This document shows, one piece after another, positions 39,601 through 51,000 of a stretch of DNA of 64,000 bases. The notes below the pieces were generated by a model. The model saw only the letters and a program-made list of their open reading frames with translations. It did no database searches and was not told the DNA's origin. The number at the start of each line of letters is the position of its first letter. Position 1 is the stretch's first letter. This DNA comes from Monosiga brevicollis MX1 (lineage: Eukaryota; Opisthokonta; Choanoflagellata; Craspedida; Salpingoecidae), in contig NW_001865072.1 of NCBI RefSeq assembly GCF_000002865.3, positions 22,562 to 86,561 on the forward strand. The letters are read 5' to 3'. The translations under genes and the position numbers were made by a program.

Positions 39601-42600
39601 TCGGGAAAAGGACGACGACGATTTATTGGCTGCGTGGAAGGCTATGCCTGCAAGTGGCAACATTCAAGACGTGTCAGCGCGGCTTACGGTCGTAGAGCTC
39701 CATGCAAGAATCGTCCAACTCGGTCTGAATGAGAACAAACTCCTTTGCTGGTATGCCTGTTGTCGGGCCCTTTTTTCTGACCATGTGTTGACCCTGCGCA
39801 ATGTTGAGGCAGCCGTCAAATGCAGAGCCGAGCCTGCCAAATTGGCGCATTTGCTGTTTTCAAAAATGCCCTCGCTTGGCCAGTTGGCCTCTCGTTGCAT
39901 CACTGAAGCCATTTTTAGCTATGTGGAGCAGTTTGCTCTGGGATGGAAGAAGGAAGATCGGGACACACCAGCTTCCGTTGGACTCCTTCGACTACTCCAA
40001 GAAAGAGATGATGATCCTTTGCGTCTGCTGGCCAGAGTGGGCCTTGCATCTGCCTCGTTTACCAGCCAAGCTAGGGCTCATGCACGTGTCGAGAACACAG
40101 AGGTTGCAAACAGCATTCTCAACAGCGATGGGAGCGTGGAAATGCTTGAATCAGACGAAACAGTCTTGATGTCCTATCCCGAATTTGCTGATGCTTTCCC
40201 AGGAAGCCACAAAATGCATCCTGTGCTTCGACTGCGAACGTGGATTGGATACATTCAATACAGATTGAGCGAAGAACTTGAGACAAAGATTGAGCTGGAC
40301 TGTACGTCGCTAAGGCGCTTGGTGTTGATTGATCAGCCGGGATTCCCACTTATCACAGGCGTGCTTGCCATGCAAGGGCAGCCCAATTTGAGTGAGTGTC
40401 GAGCCTGGAGTGAGACTGGTGACTATACAGACTTGGAATGGATTCGCGTCTCCCTGCAGCGAAATTTGGCTATCGACTGGCAGCGTGCGCGTGACATTTG
40501 GAGCACGTACTTTGTGACTGATTGTGTGGCTTTTCTCAACTTGCTGGACGAGGCTCCAAATAAGGCAGTTGTGCTCTCGGCCGTGGCTCCCATGAACCTT
40601 GCCGCGCTACTCCTGTCGTCTCGCCATGCCAAGCATGGACAGCAGCTCGCTGACCTGGTAGTTACCATGATGTGCAAAGATGAGTCTGCTGAACACACAC
40701 AAGGAAACCTAGGGGATTGTCTCGATCCTCTTTTCCTCTCCCAATGGCTCACGTTTACTTTGCGAACACCAAACCTTTTGACAAAGTTGGTTCCCCAGCA
40801 GCGCCGTCGGTTGTTGATGTGGGCAGCGCAGCATCTAACCAAGGACCTCAGCAGCACTTTAAATTCCGAATGTAACGCTGCCTTGCTTGCGGCTCTCGAA
40901 GAAGAAACATTTCAACTGATGGAACAAGCTGATTTTGACGCTGTGCGTCTGTTGTGGTCAAATCACTTTGCATCTCACTTTCCAATACGCACATTCACTG
41001 CCGTGCAAAGTTGCGACGCACATTTTGTGGTTGCCGACCAGCCGTCAGCACACAGTGCTTGGCCCGAGGAGCTCGGCTGTCTCCATCGCATTCTTCATGG
41101 ACAGGTTGAGCTGCAGGATCTCAACCTTTTGGCTAGCTGCTTAGCAAGCCAAGAAAACACAACGATAGCCGGGTTTCCGCACGAATCGAGCCTACACCGG
41201 CGCTTTGTTCAAAGCTTGGTGAGTGAAACTGTCGTTGATCCTCTGCCAGCAGCATGGCAACGAGCACTCGTTGCTCAGGTCGCCGAGCCATGGATGAGAG
41301 ACGAGGACCTTGCAAAAGTCTTACGAGACAAGGAATACGTCACATGCAAACTGTTGGCCGGTTTCTTAACAGTACAGCGCGCAGCTGACATCTTTCCCAA
41401 ATGGGACCGCAGGCTGAAGTCGTGCGCTGTCGTCAGAGAACACTTTGTTCAACTATTTGGTGTGGATGACCTTCTAGAACGCCAAGGGCATTTGAAGACA
41501 CTTCACGAGCAGGCAGTGCGGTCTGAAGAACAACGCCAGAAGGAGAAAATGAAACACATTCGACGCGTCTTACCGCACGTGGCCGAGCGACCGCAGATCT
41601 TGCGCTTCTTTACGGACCAAGTTGGTCGGACGGCCCTAGCTCAGCTTTTGCACCAAGGCAAAGCCGAAGAATTTGACGAATTTCGCAATCCGCGCACAAG
41701 CAATTTTGACTTGGCGCGTGATGGGGCCTTCAATCAGCAGAAGATTTTGATTGGCAATTTTTTTCGTGATTGCTTGCACCAAGCCAATGTCAAAATTCCG
41801 AGCGGGACTCAAGATCGTGTGAGGGCGCTCTTAAAAAACGGCGGCTTTGACGATGACGAGTTTAGTGTTGGATCTGATTTTGTTCGAATCATTACGCCAT
41901 ATCAATCACTCTCCCGAGTGGAACAAGACGCACGACTCCAGCGATTGCTTGCCGTGCTCCAGCAAGGCCAGATCCCGTCGAGCGTGACGTCAGTTAAAGA
42001 GATTGCTTTCAAATTCGAAGGTTTCTCTCAAAACCAGCTGCGAGACAACATTGCAGATCGTTTGCACCAAAAAGGATTTCAATTGCAGATTGAACGCGAT
42101 GAGGAAGAGTTTTCATGCCTACTCTTGACGGGCAACTATTCAGTTGCGTGGGTCATTTCTGGCAGCTCCTATGTCATGACAAAGCGAGGCAAAGCGTCGA
42201 CTCGACGCAGTCTTCGACGATTAGCACAAGCATGTGCAACCTTTCACGCTGCTGGAGGAGGTTTGTTTATCTTTGGTGACAATGACCCATATGTCCTGCA
42301 TGCCAATGCAGTGCTGGCAGCCGTGGACGTTGGCTGCAGGCTTGACGGCAATGTAGACGGTAACAACTTTGTTTTGCACAAGGCCAACACCAATCCGCCC
42401 GCAACAGTGGAAAGCAAACGGTCAGGCGGCTGCATCAACAACGAAGACCACCCAATCATGACCGGCATTGCTACTCTGTTTGAAGGCATTACCATTTGTG
42501 TACCGGACCCCTCAGACAAGTTCGAAGAATTCTTTGATGTTCTTGCTGTGGGCGGGTACAAGCATGACTCAACGGAACGCCCAGTGCCCCTGATTTTGGC

Positions 42601-42859
42601 CAGCAAGGATGCGCGTCGTGCTGCTTCACGGGGACGCATTGTGGTCGATGGAGGATTTACTAAATTGTGGTCCAACTGGAAGGTGGGCGGAACAGATCGC
42701 TATGTTACCAATGCAACGGCCTGGCTCACGGCCGTTGACCAGGAGTTGGCCATCAGCCCCAAGCAGGAAGGCATTTTCTCCATACCTCGCAAAAGGGTTG
42801 GTGCTGAAGTCGCTCTCCCCCCCTCATTTGAGGGCTGGCTTCAACTAAATTGTCCGTGA
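30644..42859 (+). CDS. Giant P-loop NTPase with C-terminal ThuA/GATase-like domain (gene C), 4019 aa
   Basis: Exons 30644-30717, 30796-30945 and 31024-42859. Both introns are 78 bp and in phase 2; the sum is 12060 nt. The first intron is a multiple of three without a stop, so its removal is inferred from its GTGTGT...TTAG ends and odd translation. The last exon is 11.8 kb. The N-terminal two-thirds are helical. Residues about 2690-2760 contain VYVRGMDTIPDLLLKWC, shared with gene B. The P-loop SPPGAGKT is at about 2839-2846, Walker B LLVVADEFHML at about 2900, and sensor-1 VILIGNRR follows. Beyond the end of gene B, about 450 extra residues hold a flavodoxin-like domain (about 3770-3990) with GGGLFIFGDNDPY, HPIMTGIATLFEGITIC and VDGGFTKLW, resembling ThuA/class I glutamine-amidotransferase folds. 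No nucleophile-elbow cysteine is evident, so a binding role is possible. Function unknown. Confidence 0.82.
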
Positions 42860-42900
42860 AGCTATAACAGGCCCGCAGTCATGTGATCGCTTCAAGTCTT

Positions 42901-42906
42901 AATAAA
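42901..42906 (+). terminator. Polyadenylation signal AATAAA of gene C
   Basis: A canonical AATAAA starts 42 bases after the gene C stop codon. Confidence 0.6.
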
Positions 42907-42925
42907 GCCCTGGCGTGTGGGTCAA

Positions 42926-43136
<211 letters not shown>

Positions 43137-43267
43137 NNNNNNNNNNNNNNNNNNNNNNNNNNNNNNNNNNNNNNNNNNNNNNNNNNNNNNNNNNNNNNNN
43201 NNNNNNNNNNNNNNNNNNNNNNNNNNNNNNNNNNNNNNNNNNNNNNNNNNNNNNNNNNNNNNNNNNN
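43137..43267. other. Assembly gap (Ns)
   Basis: 131 undetermined bases at the end of the CT repeat. Confidence 0.99.
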
Positions 43268-43711
43268 TGTGCACAGCAAAACAAAATTGTATCTGATACA
43301 CTCGCCACTCTCCACCTGTCAACAAGCATTTGCACAAGAGACTAACTCGGAATTCACTGCGATTCATTTGACTTGGAGATTTGATCAAGCCAGTCCAAAA
43401 AAGCGCTTGCATACAATTTTACACTGCCGAAAGTATTGTGATAGAGAACGCACAGACTCTACGGCTACTTTCACAGTGGATTGAATCAATAAACGAAGTG
43501 GTACCCGGCCAGATATTCTGAACCCATGAACTTGACCTTGTGTTTCAAAACTCAATTATTTGTTGGCATTGAGCAAACAAGAGTAGTCGAGTTTACATCA
43601 AACAATCAGCTCGAATATACATGGGGCTCAAAGCGCCGAGAGCATGGCAGCGCCACGGCACAAAATACGGTTACAAAATATAGCACACGGGTCACCCATG
43701 TCGGGCTCGGC
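43268..43711. other. Intergenic, nothing recognised
   Basis: About 440 bases downstream of gene C (plus) and of the receptor-L gene (minus). I see only 3'-flank type sequence. Confidence 0.5.
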
Positions 43712-46237
43712 TTAGCCGGTGACTAGGGTGGTGTTGGTGGAGATGGCGTTGACGTCAAAGACAATGGCGTTGACGTCCACGTCGTTGTTGACGATGATGA
43801 GGTCGCCGGTGACGCTGAGGAGGCTGCCGAGCGCATCCACGTTGGTCAGTGTGGGATTGTTGTAAACCACGAGCTGGCCCGCTGTCTCCAGGCTCTCGAG
43901 GCCATCCAAAGTGGTCATGTATTCGTTGCTGTCAATCTCCAGGCTGTCAATGTGCGTGACTGCACCAAAGAGCGACATGTCAGAAAAGAGCGTATCAAAG
44001 ATGCTCACATAGCCCAGTCCCGCCGGGATCTGGCCCTGGTAATTGGTGGACTCGTCAAAGTAGAGAGCGGCTGCGTATGTCACCGTGTCCAAAAGTCCAG
44101 AGCTGAAGCCATCGCCACAATATTCGAGAAGGACTAGAGGGCTGTAGAGGTGGGTGACGCCAGCAAGCATCGCCTTGACGTCAGTGGCGGTCGACACGTT
44201 GCAGATCAAGTCATCGCCGTCGTAGCCGGTGCACATGTAGTCTGTGTAGCCTGGGTTACAGGCGCAAGACAGGCTACCAGCCGGCACCGTGCCAAAACCG
44301 CCACAACTAGACCACGGCACGCTGACGCTGGCGCCGTCAGCAATCTCGACCGTCTCCACCAAATGCGACCAAAGAGCTTCGCAGTCTGCGCACGCATCGA
44401 TGCTCAGAGCTGGGGCAAAGTTTTGACCGAGCAGAAGCACCGGCTCGGCGCCGTTGAGGGCTGAAAAGTTGGTCAAAAGATCCGATGAGGCGATGGCGAG
44501 CGAACCAATGCGCGCCACATTATCAAGGCCGGCGAATGAGGTCAGCACAGGACACACGATGATCTCGAGCGCCCCGTCGATGGTGGTCAGCGCGGCAAGT
44601 CCCGAGAAATTGGTGAGCTGGTCATTGTTCTGGATGCTCAGCGAGCCCACCGTCTCAAGCTTGGGCAGCCAATCGATGCTGGTTGCAGGTACAGACTCAA
44701 TGTGCACAGTTGAGACAGACTTCAAACTTGGAAAGCCTGGCTCGACAATGGGCATGCCGAAAGAGTTGACGAACAGGCTGCCTTCGATGCTGGTGAGGTA
44801 GGGCAGGTGAAGGTAGGATGTCTCGAGGCACGTGTCAGTCAGGTGAATGTCGCCAATCACGTGGCGCACGTTGGCTAGGGTCTGGTTGAGGGTCTCGGCT
44901 TGGGCAAAGTCCGTGCAGAAAAAGTCACCGGTGATGGTGTCGCACAGCTCGCCCGAGTACTCGGGCGAGGCGCAGGTACACTGGGTCTCGGGAAAGCCCG
45001 AATGATAGCCGTTCTGGCATACGAGCTGAAATTCAACAGAGGTGCCGACCGTGCCGGTGCGCTCGATAATGGTGGGGTTGAAGGCCAGCACGTTGCGGAG
45101 GTCCTCGTTGTCCATAATTTCGACAAAGCCCAGAGTGACGGTTTGAACGCCGGCAAAGTCGTCAAGAGTCTCAAAGCCAGTCCCGCGAAGGAACAGACCG
45201 TGCTCGCCGATGGAGGACAGGTGAGGCATGCCCAGACCCTTGAGAGCCGGACTGCCACGGATGTAAAGTCCACCAAGGTGCTCCACGAGCACATCGTTGA
45301 GGTAGCGGGCCGGGAGGTCGAGCAAAAAGGCGCCGGGCATGGTGCGCAGGTGGGAGAAGAGAGTAATGTCATCGCATCCTTCAAAGCATTCGTAGAGGCT
45401 GCGCCCAAAAGACACTAGCATCATCGAGATCCGAGGGGCGGTGGAGCGATTGACAAAGTCCTCCACGTAGTTGGGTGTAAGAAAGTTTTGCACCTTGCTC
45501 AGTGGGCATGAGCCGATCGAGGTGAGTTCGGAAAAGACGGTGCGGCCAACGAGCTGGATTCGGGGGATGTAGGCCATGGCCACGCAGCCCGTGACAGTCT
45601 GCCAATGGTTCTCGGGCCAGTCTCCAGTAAATTGCTCAAGATACTCTTGGTCGTAGATAAAGGCGCTGCCATCGATCGTGGTAAGTTGGTTGGCTGCAAT
45701 GATGGCCTCGGCCACGATGCAGTAGCGCTTCATGATGAGATCGCCCCGAAGCGTGGTGACACCTTCAAGGGCTGCAACAAAGAGAGGCACATCGCTCGTT
45801 TGTGAACACTCAATGTCGCCCACGTAGATGCTACATGGAACAGAGATGGGGATGAGTGTGCGCAAGTGTGGGGAAAGCAGCGCCGGGGCTAGGCAGTAGG
45901 CGCAACATATTGTGGGGCACTTACTCGCAGGCCGGGCCCTCATAGCCGCTGTCGCAAAGGCAGGTTTTGGTTTTCGTGACATTGTCAATGACGCTAACCC
46001 CGTGGGTCGTACACCGGGGCAGCAAATAGTCCTTGACGGCTTCCAGAACTACAGTTTCATGGCCGTTATCCGGCACACCAATGAGGATGGAAAGCTAGCC
46101 AGGCGGCCTCGTGATTGAGAGCCAGGGGTACCAGGTGTTTGAAAGCGGCTCGTACCGTCATTGTCAAAAGACTGAGAGGCTATGGTGGGGACGGTGAGCA
46201 GCGCCGCGAGGGCGACAATGGCGATGTGGCGCAGCAT
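43712..46237 (-). CDS. Secreted receptor-L-domain / EGF-like protein
   Basis: Exons: signal peptide exon ending at 46156 (MLRHIAIVALAALLTVPTIA...), an EGF-like exon ending at 45925 (CLCDSGYEGPAC) and a long exon 43712-45830. The 45831-45924 intron is clean (GTAAGT donor, GTAG acceptor, phase 2). The junction between the first two exons is not resolved: no AG acceptor restores the frame. The long exon has three or more leucine-rich repeat-like blocks typical of the receptor L domain of EGF and insulin receptors (VGSLSIQNNDQLTNFSGL; TAGQLVVYNNPTLTNVDAL). These are separated by EGF-type cysteine segments (CQNGYHSGFPETQCTCAS...C; CACNPGYTDYMC). No membrane helix or kinase is seen before the stop, so the protein is probably secreted or anchored by an exon I missed. 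Likely role: extracellular binding or adhesion. Confidence 0.75.
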
Positions 46238-48021
46238 GATGCTGGTGGCTGATGTGTGGTCGCTGTAACACGGCAATGGCACACTCGCAGCAGGCGGTGC
46301 TGGTGGCAGTGGACGTATTGGTGTGGCACGCGAGGTCGGATGCAGTGGTCGATGGTGGTCACTCGAGATCGAGGAAAATGAGCTGTCTGATCAAGACGCT
46401 GCACTTGTATCAAGCCATGGACGGTGGGTGGGGAAGCGGGGCATGGAGGTGGAAGGGTGCAGTGCAACAGAAGCAAAGGGCTTGAGCTTTGGCTGCAGAT
46501 GGCACTTGGAAGCAGTGGATGCTGTCATTGTGCACCGTGGCGAGATGAAATGTAGCAAGATCATGGCTTGCTGCTCACGCGAGGCCCTCGTGGTTTGAGA
46601 TCTTGCTCGAGAGGTTCAACGCAATGCTCATGAGTACAGTGCTCATGAGATACAGTGCTCATGAGATGTGCGCTGCCAGGTTGCTTTGAAGGAAAAAGGA
46701 CACCAGCAGGACCAAGGTCAGGGCTACGGAGTGAATACGGTGGTTGTCAAATGGCATGACAAGCCTCTTTGTTCTCGTAAGCACATCCCAAAAATAGAAT
46801 AGAAAGCAATAAAATTTTAAATGTGTGTCAGGTACTGACTGCTGCTTTTGACTTTATGAAGGATACTTTGATGATGATGTATTTGATGGCCATATAAACA
46901 CTGATAGATTAAGGATGTTTTTGTAGATGATAATTGATTAAATGTAGGTAACTATCAGCCTCACAAGCAAGGGGGGATACAGGTGCCTGGAAGCATGCTT
47001 GGGTCTGGAAAAAGAAGGAGACCCAATGGGGTGGTGCTGCAGGTGTGGGTTTTGCCTGATTTACTCGTGAGCATTGCTTGAAAGGCTCTGCTGTTATCAC
47101 ATGGTTCCTGACCATGTCCTGACCATGTCCTGACTATGCCCTGACACCAAGCTGACTCCAAGCTGACTAGGCCCTGACTATGCCCTGACACCATGCTGAT
47201 TCCAAGCTGACTAGGCCCTGACCATGTCCTGATCATGTCCTGACTATGCCCTGACACCATGCTGATTCCAAGCTGACTAGGCCCTGACCATGTCCTGATC
47301 ATGTCCTGACTATGCCCTGACACCATGCTGACTCCAAGCTGACTATGCCCTGACTCGGGTTCTTGCCTAACCTCCACCCATGTCTGATGCTGGCTGCACC
47401 TGCTTCCTTTACCTTGCTGTCTCCACGCTAACGGTGTATGCTGGCGCTCTGCTCTACTTTGCAACCAGTGACCCATGAACTTTTTTTATCGCCGCATCAC
47501 ACCAGGACCGAGGCTTGCTTTGATCGAATCAGCTGTGGCCACAACGACGCACCAAGCCTGCATTAAGTTAATGTCGAAGAAATCCAAGCAGATGAAGAAG
47601 TCATAATGTTGCATAAGGAAACTTATGCTTAAAATGTTTAACAAAAAAAAGAATAAGATAGAATCACAAGACAAAAAAATATAGAGTAAAGGCCAACAGC
47701 ACCATGTATTCCCATCTGGTCACCCACGATAGTACTAGCATGGCCCAACATGGCTTAACTGCGGCGATCGGACGAGAGCCGGTGTATTCTATGTGGTATG
47801 ACCGTTGGCGGGAGCAGGTACAAAAAGTAAACATAAAAAAAGGTGTTGGTCTTAGCACCTTGAAGCACAACCTTGCTGCACTCCGAGTGACGAGAAGCTT
47901 CATCTGGATCAGGTCAACTAGTGAGAAAGAGTGTGATCTTAGTATTGATTCGGCAAGCTGAGGCCGGAACAGCTAGAGTGTATCCATAGATCCATCCTGA
48001 TGTGCAGTTGTTCTTTTTTTG
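46238..48021. other. Intergenic spacer with tandem repeats
   Basis: About 1.8 kb between two minus-strand genes. It holds a short tctcatgagtacagtg-like repeat near 46627-46670, a minisatellite at about 47099-47358 and an AT-rich stretch around 47560-47700. No coding exon was supported. Confidence 0.5.
47099..47358. repeat. Minisatellite of CTGAC/CTGATT-rich units
   Basis: About four imperfect copies of a roughly 65-bp unit, itself built from sub-repeats such as ccatgtcctga, tatgccctgacacc, atgctgattccaagctgac and taggccctga. The copies are close to identical, which suggests recent expansion. Confidence 0.9.
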
Positions 48022-51000
48022 CTAAGCAAAGGTCATGGCTGATCCGTCACTATCGGGAGCATCACTGAGAATTTGAACAATTGTATCGACCGGTTTGCTG
48101 GGTGCTTGATCTTGGAGATGGTTGTTGTGCTGTTCAGACCCGGAGGGTTGGGTGTTGTTTGCACGAGTATTGCCGGCCATCTCCACCGAATCGCTGAGAA
48201 GCGACGATTTGCTCTGGCTGATCTCAGCCATTGAGCTTAGACTGACGGGGACGGTATCCGAGTGCTCAAATACCACGCCATTGTGAGGCAGCGACAAGCG
48301 ATTTGCTTGGTCTGTCCGAGGTGAGCTAGGATGACCGCCGGCGCTGTGCTCGTGTGGGTGCCGAGGATTCAACGAGACGCGGGGGCTACGTGCACTTTGG
48401 TTTGAGACTGTGCTAAACCGCGCTTTTCGCGGCATCTTGACAGTTGCTTCCACGTCATCCATCCCCGGAGCATGGCCCAGCCAGTAGGTTTGCATTTTGC
48501 CCAATCCTTTGATGTTCACAACTGGATCGCGCTGAATCACGTGGAGGGATTGGTCGTGCTTCTGCACCAATGCCGCGGCCTCTGGGGACATGTGAATGCA
48601 GTTCCGCACGCTGTTGCTCTCCATTCGTGATGCACAGTTGACCGTCGATCCAAACAAACAGAATCGTGGCGTCAAGGTCCCCACCACATTTGATACAACC
48701 GGTCCGCTGTGAAAACCGACGCGAATGTTAATGTGATCACCCTCGGGCTCGTCCTCAATGATGGGGATTGCATTTGCTCCCGCCAGGGCATCCATAGCAA
48801 ACCGAGCCACGCGAGCTGCATGATCTGGTTGGGGTACAAACAAATTGCCCACGCACATGTATGCGTCACCAATGGTCTCGATCTTGTACAGGCCGTGCTT
48901 ATCGCAGAGTTGGTCGAATACTGTGTACAGTCGATCCAGCATATTGGAAACCTGAACTGGCTCTAGCGTGGCACTCATGTCCGTAAAACCGCAAATGTCC
49001 GAAAAGAAAATGGTCACCTCTGCATGATGCTCCGGCTCTATACCATGTCCCCAATCAACGGATTTCGACCAGAAAAACAAGTGGCGGTGAGCAGAAATGA
49101 GAAAGGGCCACGCTTCATGCATTACCTGGAAGACCATGGTCACTGCTGCAACAACTTTGCGAACGACGTACCAACAGTTCGGCCCTCGCGCAGTGCAGCT
49201 GCGATGTGCTTTGGAAAGACCTGCTCTAGCAGCTCATTGTCTTGAATGCCGCCCTTGCGTGAGTTGGCCCGCATCTTCCCCTCCAGGGGTTCAATCCGTC
49301 GCAACAGCTCGACAAACGTCGGGCGCATGTCGGGATCGGCTGCAAATGCCTCCTACGGGATACCAGATGAAAGATGTGACATAATGCCAGGCGGCCAAAT
49401 AAAGAAAACAGGAGAAAGAAATAAAGAAGCAAGAGCAAGTGTGCAGAGATAGTATTCAGGGCACATATTTGCATTGAACGGACATTCATGAGGACGGCGA
49501 GCTCAGGTGGCATGTTTTCGGGTGTAACAGGACGCAGCTTGCGACCGAGAATGTTCTGAACCAGTGTGTTTGAATCAAAGCTCATATCCTCGTAAGGGTC
49601 CTCGCGTGAAAAGACCTCAAACATGACCATGCCAAAGCTATACACGTCGCTGGCAAATGTACACGGACCGCCGCGCAGCAGTTCTGGGAAGATGAGGCAC
49701 GGAGAAAGAAAAAAAGGCCCGGTGATGAAGGCGGAAAAAATATACATATACAAGAACCACTGGTCGGCCAAAGCACGAGGCAAAGAGCACAGACCAGGCG
49801 CCATCCAGGCCAAAGTGCCGCCCCGTTGGCTGTGTTCCGAGGCAAAGCCTGCCATCCCAAAATCCGACACCTTGACTTGGAACTTGCTATCAACCAGGCA
49901 GTTCTAAGAACACCCGCAGAGAGCAAAGCACGGTTAAGCGCATTGCTGTGCATTGAAGAGCTCGGTGTGGAGACATAAAACGAGCACATACCAGAGCCTT
50001 CAGATCACCGTGGATCAGATCTGCGTTGTGCAAGTGTCGCATGCCGCAGGTTATGTTGTGCAAGCTGTTGTAACGAAACTCATCATCCAGTTCCATTGCT
50101 TCGTTGTGCAGCATGTTGTAAAGCGACCCCATTTGCATGTACTCTCTTGGAAGCACCCAGCCGTGTTGAACAGGGCAGGCGGATGAGAAGAAAACGAGAC
50201 CGCCTCGTTGAACGATGGTTTTGCAGAAAAACTTACAACACCATGAGTGGCTCCATACCCGACTCCACAACAGCACCCACCATGCGACAAATGTTGTCAT
50301 GCTGCATGCGGCTCAACAGGCGCATTTCACGGAAGAGCTGACGGCGCGCGCGTGTTTCTGCTGACGGGCCAAAGAGTCTACTCCAACAAGGAACATACGT
50401 ATCATGGATGGTTCGACTTGGCTTGGAGCTTGATGCGTTGTTTGCGGATGCTTTGTTCACAGCTGCTTCGGCCTCGATAAAAAAGGTGCGCATGCGATTG
50501 CGGGCCGTATGATCCGTGCGCTTTGTTGTGGTTTTGCGGCTCGAGAGCGAGAAGTTTAAACTCGAGGACGCGACAGCGACGTCACGCCCGCTTGCCACCC
50601 TGCTCTGGCTGTGTTGTTTGCGATGCTTGTTGACGTAGGCGCGCTTGACTGCCACAGCTTGCCCACGGAGCTTGGCGGCCAGTACGACGCCAAATGAGCC
50701 AGAACCTAAAACTTCAGGTGGCTGATCCAAGACGAGATCCTTGGCGTCGATTTGCCAAATACCATCCGTTTTCAGGCGTTGTCGATGGTTGTTATAGAGG
50801 ATCAGCGAGGCAATGACGATAATCACGGGTACCAGCACTTGTACAATCAGGATGCCAAAGGGTACGCAGGTGCCAGCCGATGTGACGTAGCCTGAGTCAC
50901 ACTCACAATTGCCGTCGCTGTATGTCTCGTGCGCAGCACAAACGGAAACGCAGGGGTAGCAGACACATTGATATTGCACGGTCTCACTCGTTGGGCATGG

